Shown piece after piece: positions 55,807 to 64,000 of a DNA stretch of 64,000 bases (its first letter is position 1; each line of letters begins with the position of its first letter). Both the position numbers and the translations under genes were made by a program. A model generated the notes under the pieces. The model searched no databases. It was not told the origin of the DNA and worked only from the letters and a program-made list of their open reading frames with translations. The DNA is taken from positions 124,001 through 188,000 of the forward strand of contig NZ_VTRS01000004.1 in NCBI RefSeq assembly GCF_008641065.1. Direction: 5' to 3'. Source of the DNA: Rhabdaerophilum calidifontis. GTDB lineage: Bacteria > Pseudomonadota > Alphaproteobacteria > Rhizobiales > Beijerinckiaceae.

Positions 55807-55868
55807 GATATCCCCGGCGAGAGGGGCGGGGCTATTCTCCGGCAATCTTCGTTGATGAAGAGTGCCCG

Positions 55869-56369
55869 ATGCTTGTCGCCAGCCGAACTGCCCTTGCCGT
55901 CTTGCGCCTTGCAGAGGCCGCGCGCCTTGAGCGCCTCGAACACCTGCGCGCAGAATTCAATGCGATCCGCGAAGAGATCAAGGCCCGACGGGAGATCAAG
56001 TATTCGCTCGACCAGCCCCGCGACCAACGTGGCCGCTGGACTTTCGGACAGGGGAGTGGATCGGACCAGGCGCGCGACGACGCTAATCTTGACCTGAACG
56101 ATCTTGATAACGGCTCAACCAACGGAGCGGGCTTCGGCGAAGCTCCCGATGGGACACCGGTCGAGCCGGCCGGGGGCATTCCAAAGGATAAGTTGAACTG
56201 GACGACACAGCAGTTTGTGTCGCAACACTGCAAAGGCAGCATCCGTTCCGTCATGCCTGGAGAAATGCTCGGGCTGGCACTTTCAGAAGTACTCCGCCTC
56301 GCCAAAGAGGGCAACAGAAGCGCCAGGACCTGTCTCAAGCTCTTGAATCAGGACGAGTATCGAAAATGA
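55869..56369 (+). CDS. Unrecognised 166-residue protein, possible toxin with accessory-type linker
   Basis: I do not recognise a named family. Residues 1-45 are helical and charged (LRLAEAARLERLEHLRAEF), then comes QPRDQRGRWTFG near residue 49. That motif recalls the linker found in phage- and secretion-associated proteins before effector domains. A Gly/Asp/Asn-rich stretch (about 60-105) leads to a compact C-terminal domain from KLNWTTQQFVSQHC to CLKLLNQDEYRK. Its stop overlaps the start of a small acidic protein (ATGA), the layout of toxin-immunity pairs. GC content is visibly lower than in neighbours. No signal peptide or secretion-system gene is present. Toxin function is inference. Confidence 0.55.
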   Translation: MLVASRTALAVLRLAEAARLERLEHLRAEFNAIREEIKARREIKYSLDQPRDQRGRWTFGQGSGSDQARDDANLDLNDLDNGSTNGAGFGEAPDGTPVEPAGGIPKDKLNWTTQQFVSQHCKGSIRSVMPGEMLGLALSEVLRLAKEGNRSARTCLKLLNQDEYRK

Positions 56370-56629
56370 CAAAGCCAATCTCAGCCCCGCGCGACATTCG
56401 TGATATCTTTTGTTTTCTGAACGAGTTGCGCGCGCTTTCGATCAAGTTCAGGCTTCGATCAAGCCGAGATGATTCGATCTCGGTTGATTTCACCCTTGTC
56501 GGATGCCGGGTCGAGGTCGACTTTTTCGACGATCACATCGAATTCAGCTATTTCACCGGCGACGAGGGCGTACATGACGATTGGGCGCTGATGCAGCGCC
56601 TGCTCGACACCCACTGGAGCGACGATTGA
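56366..56629 (+). CDS. Small acidic protein, possible immunity partner
   Basis: The 87-residue, acidic protein has no confident family match. It has FCFLNELRALSIKFRLRSSRDD, then VDFTLVGCRVEVDFFDDHIEFSYFTGDEGVHDDWALMQRLLDTHW. The pattern of two or three strands followed by a helix, with an EVDFF...IEFS core, resembles small immunity proteins encoded next to polymorphic toxins. It overlaps the preceding gene by 4 nt, and its GC content is near half, far below the window. A shared hairpin terminator follows. Confidence 0.55.
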   Translation: MTKPISAPRDIRDIFCFLNELRALSIKFRLRSSRDDSISVDFTLVGCRVEVDFFDDHIEFSYFTGDEGVHDDWALMQRLLDTHWSDD

Positions 56630-56631
56630 CG

Positions 56632-56655
56632 AAAAACCCCCGTCTCCGGGGGTTT
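56632..56655 (-). terminator. Bidirectional hairpin terminator between the small-protein pair and pckA
   Basis: Arms 56634-56642 and 56647-56655 (AAACCCCCG/CGGGGGTTT) form a 9-bp stem with a 4-nt loop. On the minus strand it ends in five T residues, about 60 nt past the pckA stop, so it fits pckA best. On the plus strand it sits 2 nt after the 87-residue gene and could act weakly there. Confidence 0.78.
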
Positions 56656-56715
56656 CGCGCATTCTCAAGTCGCGGTTGACCGGGTCAGGCCCAGCTTTGA
56701 CGCGCTGGTGATTGC

Positions 56716-58326
<1,611 letters not shown>

Positions 58327-58532
58327 CCGGCCTTTCCTCCTGCTGGTCCGGCTGCGGCGCGGCAATGATGCGTCCCGCCGGCGCCGGCTGCTGCATGTTG
58401 CGGCGGCGCGCCGCTGGGGCGCGTTCAACCGAATGGCGGAGCCGAATAGCAGGAATCCCCGCAAGCGCAATGCGGCCATCGGCGTAAATCGCGGAATATT
58501 CGTCGGCAGGGTGAAGATCACAATCTGCCATA

Positions 58533-58550
58533 CAAGTATCTCTCAAGTAT
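58533..58550. promoter_or_regulatory. 11-bp-spaced direct repeats upstream of pckA
   Basis: CAAGTAT occurs at 58533-58539 and again at 58544-58550, start to start 11 bp, one helical turn. On the pckA strand this reads ATACTTG-N4-ATACTTG, about 210 bp upstream of the pckA ATG and just beyond the HugZ gene 3' end. OmpR/PhoB-type regulators such as ChvI bind tandem repeats with this period, so it is a candidate site. Confidence 0.35.
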
Positions 58551-58582
58551 GGTGGCAAATCTCCCCTGCGATTGTCCGCCCG

Positions 58583-59368
58583 TTACATGGTCTGGCGCGC
58601 CTTTTCCGCCAGCCGCTTCAGCGCGAGACGCAGACTCGCCGGATCGTCGAGCCGATCCGGAAAGTCGAGCCGCGCCACGCGGTCGCCCGCGACGAGATCG
58701 AGCCCATGCGGATCGAGGCCGGACGCGCGCCACGCACCCGGCGGCATGCCGCACAGGCGCGTGGCATAGAGGGCAAGCGCCTCGGCATGATCAGCATTGA
58801 GATGGGCGACCGCCTCCGCCTCGAGTTCGGCGAAGGCCGAGCGGTCGGCGAGCGGTGACAGGATGAGCCCGGCATCGCCGTCGAAGGCGCGCGCAAAGCC
58901 GCCATTGAGGTGCATCGTCTCCGGAACCAGACGGAAGAACGTGAAATCTGGAAGTTCGGCATAGAGCTTCGCCTTGGGTTGCCGGGCGAGGAAGCGCCGG
59001 CGGACCACGGGATCCTCCGCGCGCATCGCCCGGCATTGCAGGGTGAGCCGGGGATGGGCGAGCGGATCGCCCTTGCCGCCGCCGGCGAGCAGCAGCGAGC
59101 AGCGCGGATCGGCGCCGAGATTGCCGGTATGCGCGGCCAGCCCCGAGATCAGGATCAGCGGCACGCCGTCGAGATCGGTCGCGACATTGGTGAGCGACAC
59201 GAAGGGCATGCCGCTCGCGCGGTCGAGCGTGCCCAGCGCGCCCGCGCGGATCGTGCGCAGTAGGGTGCGGCCCAGGGCCACGGGATCGAAATCCGCGGGC
59301 TGACGCGGGTCGCGCGCGGGCAGAATGCCCGGTTCAGGGCGGGTTTCACCGGGATTTTCAGCCATCAT
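58583..59368 (-). CDS. HugZ-like pyridoxamine-phosphate-oxidase-fold protein with DUF2470 domain
   Basis: The 261-residue protein has an FMN-binding split barrel ([59 protein letters not shown]). A C-terminal DUF2470-like helical domain follows ([23 protein letters not shown]). This two-domain layout is that of HugZ/HutZ proteins, some of which bind or degrade heme; others have unknown substrates. No heme-uptake genes are nearby. The start is uncertain: ATGs at 59368 and 59365 have no clear ribosome site. Confidence 0.8.
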   Translation of the reverse strand: MMAENPGETRPEPGILPARDPRQPADFDPVALGRTLLRTIRAGALGTLDRASGMPFVSLTNVATDLDGVPLILISGLAAHTGNLGADPRCSLLLAGGGKGDPLAHPRLTLQCRAMRAEDPVVRRRFLARQPKAKLYAELPDFTFFRLVPETMHLNGGFARAFDGDAGLILSPLADRSAFAELEAEAVAHLNADHAEALALYATRLCGMPPGAWRASGLDPHGLDLVAGDRVARLDFPDRLDDPASLRLALKRLAEKARQTM

Positions 59369-59510
59369 CGCGGAATCCGTCACGAGCATCGGCGCCGCCG
59401 CCACAATTCGGCCTGTCTTTGTTCTAGAACTCGCGGCGATCCTTCCCATGGTAGGCGGAGGATGCGGCGCGCGCCAGAGGCGAAGCGGCGCCCAGCAGGA
59501 AGGACATGCC

Positions 59511-60209
59511 ATGCCGACGATCGCGCTGGTCGATGATGACCGCAACATCCTGACTTCGGTCTCGATCGCGCTCGAGAATGAAGGGTTCCGCATCCAGAGC
59601 TATACCGACGGCGCCTCGGCGCTCGACGGGATCCGCCAGAACCCGCCCGATCTCGCGATCTTCGACATCAAGATGCCGCGCATGGACGGCATGGAATTGC
59701 TGCGCCGCCTCAGGCAGAAATCCGACCTGCCGGTGATCTTCCTAACCTCGAAGGACGAGGAGATCGACGAATTGTTCGGCCTCAAGATGGGCGCCGACGA
59801 TTTCATCCGGAAGCCGTTCTCGCAGCGCCTGCTCGTCGAGCGCGTCAAGGCGATCTTGCGCCGCGCCGGTGCCAAGGACCTGCCCGCGACCAAGGAGAGC
59901 GATGCCAAGGCGCTGGAGCGCGGTCAGCTCCGCATGGACCCCGAGCGTCATACCTGCACCTGGAAGGGCGAGCCGGTGACGCTGACGGTGACGGAATTCC
60001 TGATCCTGCAATCACTGGCGCAGCGCCCGGGCGTCGTGCGCAGCCGCAACGCGCTGATGGACGCGGCCTATGACGATCAGGTCTATGTCGACGATCGCAC
60101 CATCGACAGCCACATCAAGCGGCTGCGCAAGAAATTCAAGCAGGTCGACGACGAATTCGAGATGATCGAAACGCTTTATGGCGTAGGCTACCGTTTCAAG
60201 GAGGCCTGA
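59511..60209 (+). CDS. chvI: Two-component response regulator ChvI (OmpR family)
   Basis: The 232-residue regulator has an N-terminal receiver (VDDD at 8-10, phospho-acceptor Asp52 in [14 protein letters not shown], Lys in DDFIRKPF). A C-terminal winged helix follows ([56 protein letters not shown]). The pair with the sensor kinase downstream and the hprK-EIIA-HPr genes identifies it as ChvI (ExoS-ChvI/BatR type), which controls envelope and acid-stress genes in Alphaproteobacteria. AAGGA lies 6 nt before the ATG. Confidence 0.93.
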   Translation: MPTIALVDDDRNILTSVSIALENEGFRIQSYTDGASALDGIRQNPPDLAIFDIKMPRMDGMELLRRLRQKSDLPVIFLTSKDEEIDELFGLKMGADDFIRKPFSQRLLVERVKAILRRAGAKDLPATKESDAKALERGQLRMDPERHTCTWKGEPVTLTVTEFLILQSLAQRPGVVRSRNALMDAAYDDQVYVDDRTIDSHIKRLRKKFKQVDDEFEMIETLYGVGYRFKEA

Positions 60210-60249
60210 GACCCGGCCGCTGCCGGAACGCCATTCGGGAGACGCTCGC

Positions 60250-62049
60250 GTGCTCGATCGAACGCCGCCGCCACGCGACGATGCCGGCGAGATGCCCCGC
60301 CGGCTTGGGTCGCGCGCGGTTCTGCGCCGGGTGCTGACGCCGCTGCGGCGCGGCCTGACGCGCCGGCTCTCGTCGAGCCTCACGCGGCGCATCGCCTTCC
60401 TCAATCTCGCCGGGCTCGCGGCGCTGTTCCTCGGCTTCCTGTGGCTCAACCAGACGCGCGTGGGCGTCATCGATGCCCGCAGCCAATCGCTCTCGCTTCA
60501 GGCCGAGATCATCGCCGCGGCGATCGCCAGCGCCTCGAACACCGAGAGCGGGACCCTGACGCTCGACCCCGATGCGCTGCTCCGCCAGCAGCTCGTGGAG
60601 CCGCAGCCGCGCGACGACCAGGCGATGAACTGGATCGAATTCTCCATCAACCCCGCGCGCGTGGCGCCGATCCTCAAGCGGCTCGTGACGCCGACCCGCA
60701 CCCGCGCCCGCGTCTACGACCGCGATGGGCTGCTGCTGCTCGACACCCGCGCCTTCTACAATCCCGGGGATTTCCTTGAACCGCGCCCCGTGCCGAAGGA
60801 AGACGAGGCGCTGACGCTGTTCAGCCGCACCTGGAACGCGGTGCGCCAACGTTTCGGCCGGGTCGACATCACCCAGCCGGAAGTCGGGCCGAGCGGCCAG
60901 ACGACCACCGAGGTCAAGCGCGCGCTGGCGGGACAGCCGATCACGCTGGTTCGCGTCACCGCCGACGGGCAGACCATCGTCTTTGCCGCAAGCCCGATCC
61001 AGCGCAGCAATGTCGTGCGCGGCGTGCTGCTGCTCTCGACCCAGGAAGGCGATGTCGACCGCGTGATCGCCGAAGAGCGCTGGGGCTTCATCCTCGTGTT
61101 CCTGATCGCCTCCGGCGTGATGCTGGTGCTCTCGATCCTGCTCGCCGGCACGATCGCCGAGCCGGTGCGGCGGCTGTCGGAAGCGGCGGACCGCGTGCGC
61201 CGCGGCACCCGCAAGCGCGAGGAGATCCCCGATTTCTCGAACCGCTCGGACGAGATTGGCCAGCTCTCCGTTTCGCTCCGCGACATGACGCAGGCGCTCT
61301 ACCAGCGCATCGAGGCGATCGAGCGTTTCGCCGCCGATGTCGCGCACGAGCTGAAGAACCCGCTCACCTCGCTGCGCAGCGCCGTCGAGACCCTGCCGCT
61401 CGCGAAGACCCCGGAAAGCCGCGCGCGGCTCAACGAGGTCATCCTGCACGATGTGCGGCGCCTCGACCGGCTGATCACCGATATTTCCGATGCCTCGCGG
61501 CTCGACGCCGAACTCCAGCGCGACGAGGCGCGGCCGGTCGAGATCCGCGCGCTGATCGGCACCGTCATCGGCATGCGCAACGATCTCCTCAAGCCCGGCG
61601 AGACACCGATCAAGGTTGCCCCCAGCCTGGCGGCGGATGCGGCCCGGCCGCTCGTCGTGCTCGGGCATGACAGCCGGCTCGTCCAGGTCCTCACCAATCT
61701 GATCGACAACGCGCAATCCTTCTCTCCGCCCGGCGCGCCGGTGCGCGTCACCTGCCGACAGGCGGGCAACGCCGTCGCCATCACGGTCGAGGATCAGGGG
61801 CCCGGCATCCCGGAACACGCGCTGGAGCGCATCTTCGAGCGCTTCTACACCGATAGGCCGGATCATGGCTTCGGCCAGAATTCCGGGCTTGGCCTGTCGA
61901 TCTCCAAGCAGATCGTCGAGGCCCATCGCGGCACCATCCGGGCGGAGAACATCCTCGACGCCGCGGGCAACCGGCGCGGTGCGCGCTTCATCGTGCTGCT
62001 GCCGCTGGTTCCGCCCGCACGCATGCCGGGGGCCGGCCTCGAACGATGA
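60250..62049 (+). CDS. chvG: Sensor histidine kinase ChvG
   Basis: The 599-residue membrane kinase starts at GTG with GGAG 8 nt upstream. Helix 1 lies at about 48-67 and helix 2 at about 277-300, enclosing a periplasmic domain of about 200 residues. HAMP follows, then HisKA with His366 in FAADVAHELKNPLTSLRSAVETL, and HATPase boxes (NLIDNAQSFS, VEDQGPGIPEHALERIFERFYTDRP, GLGLSISKQIV). The C-terminus overlaps hprK by ATGA. It pairs with ChvI. Confidence 0.94.
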   Translation: MLDRTPPPRDDAGEMPRRLGSRAVLRRVLTPLRRGLTRRLSSSLTRRIAFLNLAGLAALFLGFLWLNQTRVGVIDARSQSLSLQAEIIAAAIASASNTESGTLTLDPDALLRQQLVEPQPRDDQAMNWIEFSINPARVAPILKRLVTPTRTRARVYDRDGLLLLDTRAFYNPGDFLEPRPVPKEDEALTLFSRTWNAVRQRFGRVDITQPEVGPSGQTTTEVKRALAGQPITLVRVTADGQTIVFAASPIQRSNVVRGVLLLSTQEGDVDRVIAEERWGFILVFLIASGVMLVLSILLAGTIAEPVRRLSEAADRVRRGTRKREEIPDFSNRSDEIGQLSVSLRDMTQALYQRIEAIERFAADVAHELKNPLTSLRSAVETLPLAKTPESRARLNEVILHDVRRLDRLITDISDASRLDAELQRDEARPVEIRALIGTVIGMRNDLLKPGETPIKVAPSLAADAARPLVVLGHDSRLVQVLTNLIDNAQSFSPPGAPVRVTCRQAGNAVAITVEDQGPGIPEHALERIFERFYTDRPDHGFGQNSGLGLSISKQIVEAHRGTIRAENILDAAGNRRGARFIVLLPLVPPARMPGAGLER

Positions 62050-62480
62050 GCCGCGCGATCCATGCCACCGCGCTCGTCATCGGGGAAAAGGCGCTCCTGC
62101 TGCTCGGCGAATCTGGCACCGGCAAGAGCGCACTGGCCGAGCGGCTGATCGCCGAGGCCCGCGCCGAGGGGCGCTTCGCCCGGCTCGTCGGCGATGATCG
62201 CATCCTGCTGCGCGCCGAGGGCGGGCGGCTGCTGGCCGCTCCCCATCCCGCGATCACGGGCCGGATCGAACGGCGCGGCCTCGGCATCGGCACCACGGAG
62301 TGGCTCGGGGCTGCGGTCGTCGCGCTCGCGGTGACGATCGAGCCCAATCCGCCGCGACTGCCGGAGCCGGAGACGGAAACGCTGGAACTCGAAGGCATCC
62401 GCCTGCCCCGGCTGGCCCTGCGCGCGGATCGCGACCTCGCCGCCCGCGCCCATCTTGTTCTCGGCCGGCTCAGGGATTAG
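62046..62480 (+). CDS. hprK: HPr kinase/phosphorylase, short alphaproteobacterial form
   Basis: The 144-residue protein corresponds to only the C-terminal catalytic domain of the 310-residue Gram-positive enzyme. It has the P-loop GESGTGKS (21-28), catalytic VGDDRILL (Asp50-Asp51), and the HprK signature GRIERRGLGI. It phosphorylates HPr at the regulatory Ser. The ATG overlaps the chvG stop, tying PTS control to the two-component operon. The rapZ gene often found next in Alphaproteobacteria is absent; a 148-bp non-coding gap lies there instead. Confidence 0.92.
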   Translation: MSRAIHATALVIGEKALLLLGESGTGKSALAERLIAEARAEGRFARLVGDDRILLRAEGGRLLAAPHPAITGRIERRGLGIGTTEWLGAAVVALAVTIEPNPPRLPEPETETLELEGIRLPRLALRADRDLAARAHLVLGRLRD

Positions 62481-62628
62481 TTTTTGCGAATGCGAAAAAA
62501 TTGCGGGTTCGCAACCGGTTTCGCTTGCCAAGGGCGCGTGGCTCGACAAAATGCGCCCCCTGCGGTGGTGCCTGGCGCGCCGCCCTGCTCCCCGGCCTGA
62601 GGGATGCGAAAGGTAGCGGTATCGATCG

Positions 62629-63030
62629 ATGATCGGTCTGGTCTTGGTCAGCCACGGTCAACTCGCCACGGAATTCCGGGCGGCCATGGAGCATGTCGTC
62701 GGGCGCCAGCAGCAGATCGCCGTGATCTGCATCGGCCCCGAGGACGACATGGACGCGCGTCGTGGCGAGATCATGGCGGCGATCCGCCAGGTCGATAGCG
62801 GATCGGGCGTCGTGGTCCTGACCGACATGTTTGGCGGCACCCCTTCCAATCTTGCGATCTCGGCGATGAACGGCGCCAATGTCGAGGTGATCGCCGGCAT
62901 CAACCTGCCGATGCTCGTCAAGCTCGCGAAGGTGCGCGAAACCTGCCCGCTTGCCGATGCCGTCGTCCACGCGCAGGATGCCGGGCGCAAATACATCAAT
63001 GTCGCGAGCCATATCCTTGCCGGCCGCTGA
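62629..63030 (+). CDS. PTS system EIIA component, mannose family (regulatory)
   Basis: The 133-residue protein has the active-site His9 in LVLVSHGQLATEF, LTDMFGGTPSNLAI and INLPMLVKLA, all typical of the mannose-family EIIA domain. No EIIB/C permease genes are present, so it is a regulatory PTS component rather than a sugar transporter, as usual in Alphaproteobacteria. It receives phosphate from HPr encoded just downstream. Confidence 0.94.
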   Translation: MIGLVLVSHGQLATEFRAAMEHVVGRQQQIAVICIGPEDDMDARRGEIMAAIRQVDSGSGVVVLTDMFGGTPSNLAISAMNGANVEVIAGINLPMLVKLAKVRETCPLADAVVHAQDAGRKYINVASHILAGR

Positions 63031-63067
63031 GGCCGCGCCGGCCGCGAGACAGGACGGGCCAGCCATC

Positions 63068-63388
63068 ATGGACAACCCCCTCGACCAGCCCTGCCCGCCC
63101 CCGCCCGTGGTCGACGGCGCGCTGGTGCGCGAATTGCCGATCATCAACCGGAAAGGGCTCCACGCGCGCGCCTCGGCGAAATTCGTCCAGTGCTGTGAAG
63201 GGTTCGAGGCTGAGATCCGCGTCACCCGCTGCGGCGAGACGGTGGGCGGAACCTCGATCATGGGGCTGCTGACGCTGGCCGCCGCGCAGGGCACGACCGT
63301 TTCGGTCTCGGCGCTCGGCCCGCAGGCGAAGGAAGCGCTCGACGCCCTCGAAGCCCTGCTCGGCAACCGTTTCGGCGAGGACGAATAG
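63068..63388 (+). CDS. ptsH: HPr phosphocarrier protein
   Basis: The 106-residue protein has an N-terminal extension of about 17 residues, then the active-site His32 in [13 protein letters not shown] (equivalent to His15) and the regulatory Ser63 in [13 protein letters not shown] (equivalent to Ser46). Both phosphorylation sites are intact, so EI- and HprK-dependent regulation are possible. EI (PtsI or PtsP) is not in the window. The ribosome site is weak. It is the last gene of the chvI-chvG-hprK-EIIA-HPr run before ahcY. Confidence 0.94.
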   Translation: MDNPLDQPCPPPPVVDGALVRELPIINRKGLHARASAKFVQCCEGFEAEIRVTRCGETVGGTSIMGLLTLAAAQGTTVSVSALGPQAKEALDALEALLGNRFGEDE

Positions 63389-63409
63389 GCGGCGGCATTC
63401 CTGCCACTC

Positions 63410-63431
63410 GATATAAAGAAATCTTTATATC
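63410..63431. promoter_or_regulatory. Perfect AT-rich palindrome before ahcY (candidate SahR-type operator)
   Basis: GATATAAAGA (63410-63419), two bases, then TCTTTATATC (63422-63431) is a perfect 10-bp inverted repeat in an otherwise GC-rich region, 104 bp upstream of ahcY. ArsR-family SahR regulators in Proteobacteria control methionine-cycle genes including ahcY through AT-rich palindromes of this kind. A further TCTTTAT half-like copy overlaps at 63429-63435 (ATCTTTAT). It is less likely to be a terminator because the stem is AT-rich. Confidence 0.6.
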
Positions 63432-63534
63432 TTTATTGCCTGACTGCGACTTCTCTGCTAACGAGCGGCCCGATCCGCCGTGCGAAGGCGGGCATGACCC
63501 GGCGCAAACGGCGCGGGCAGCATTCGAGGGTTCC

Positions 63535-64000
63535 ATGGATTATATCGTCAAGGACATCAGCCTTGCCGCGTTCGGCCGCAAGGAGATCGAACTCGCCGAA
63601 ACCGAAATGCCGGGGCTGATGGCCATCCGCGCAGAATATGGTCCGAAGCAGCCGCTGAAGGGCGCGCGCATCGCCGGCTCGCTGCACATGACGATCCAGA
63701 CCGCGGTGCTGATCGAGACGCTGAAGGCGCTCGGCGCCGATATCCGCTGGGTCTCGTGCAACATCTTCTCGACGCAGGACCATGCCGCCGCCGCCATCGC
63801 CGCCGCCGGCATCCCGGTCTTCGCCTACAAGGGCGAGACGCTCAAGGAATACTGGGATTACACCGCAAAGCTCTTCGACTGGCATGGCGGCGGCGTGCCG
63901 AACATGATCCTCGACGACGGCGGCGACGCGACGATGCTCGTCCATTACGGGCTGCGCGCCGAGCAGGGCGACACGGGCTTTCTCGCCAAGCCGGGCTCGG
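63535..64000 (+). CDS. ahcY: Adenosylhomocysteinase, N-terminal part (cut by window edge)
   Basis: AhcY hydrolyses S-adenosylhomocysteine to adenosine and homocysteine, relieving methyltransferase inhibition. The visible 155 residues begin [32 protein letters not shown]. They contain [41 protein letters not shown], and [16 protein letters not shown], all conserved substrate-domain motifs. The rest of the gene lies beyond the window. ChvGI-PTS-ahcY adjacency is common in Alphaproteobacteria. Confidence 0.96.
   Translation, partial: MDYIVKDISLAAFGRKEIELAETEMPGLMAIRAEYGPKQPLKGARIAGSLHMTIQTAVLIETLKALGADIRWVSCNIFSTQDHAAAAIAAAGIPVFAYKGETLKEYWDYTAKLFDWHGGGVPNMILDDGGDATMLVHYGLRAEQGDTGFLAKPGS

Noticed and set aside
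63389-63534. SAH or SAM riboswitch before ahcY
   Set aside because: I could not fit the conserved helices of known SAH or SAM riboswitches. The only strong structure is the AT palindrome, which fits a protein operator better.

Overview
The window is 64 kb of GC-rich, gene-dense alphaproteobacterial chromosome. Three blocks support this: a dnaA-dnaN-recF-gyrB replication cluster; the rpsT / enoyl-CoA hydratase / mutM / ubiE / ubiB / coaBC / dut neighbourhood; and a pckA ... chvI-chvG-hprK-EIIA-HPr-ahcY block, an arrangement typical of Alphaproteobacteria. The ornithine-lipid acyltransferase OlsB, a PmtA-like methyltransferase and a short HprK fit the same class. I cannot place it below class; a Rhodospirillales/Acetobacterales-like lineage is a guess. 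I see no insertion sequence, prophage, integrase or CRISPR array.

Layout. 1-8.5 kb: arfB (cut by the window edge), then gyrB, a LysE-family exporter, recF, dnaN, dnaA and rpsT, all six on the minus strand, with a 0.75 kb gene-free stretch upstream of dnaA. 8.6-16.6 kb: a TSUP permease, a crotonase and mutM (minus), then ubiE-ubiB-coaBC-dut-cysK (plus), then tRNA-Arg(CCG). 17.5-24.4 kb: a catabolic island, in which a GntR/FadR-type regulator is divergent from a TRAP transporter (dctP-dctQ-dctM), a possible 52-codon ORF, a shikimate-dehydrogenase-like enzyme and a two-domain 3-dehydroshikimate dehydratase (QuiC type). Together these suggest uptake of a shikimate/quinate-type hydroaromatic acid and its conversion to protocatechuate. 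24.4-36.1 kb: comM, a hybrid histidine kinase, olsB with a possible Pho box, an atypical SDR-queG-GST operon, uppP, nth, an Ada-like repair protein, an HExxH protein and a TRIC-type channel.

36.1-45.5 kb: dnaK-dnaJ behind a near-consensus sigma-32 promoter, a PmtA-like methyltransferase, a second cysteine synthase, an FMN reductase, pyrF, two tandem DUF1330 genes, dapB, gpmA and grpE. 45.5-55.8 kb: glnD-gshB and yraN-rsmI on one strand, an LpoA-like lipoprotein, hemW-rdgB-rph, and hrcA divergent from rph. 55.9-56.6 kb: a two-gene, lower-GC module that looks like a toxin/immunity-type pair. 56.7-64 kb: pckA, a HugZ-like flavoprotein, the ChvG/ChvI two-component system, the PTS regulatory proteins HprK, EIIA and HPr, and the start of ahcY behind a perfect AT-rich palindrome.

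Most of the window is housekeeping. The parts most worth a second look are the toxin/immunity-like pair (55869-56629), the hydroaromatic-acid island with its operator region and possible small ORF, and several candidate regulatory sites: the Pho box before olsB, the palindrome before ahcY, the 11-bp-spaced direct repeats before pckA and the dctP/dctQ hairpin.
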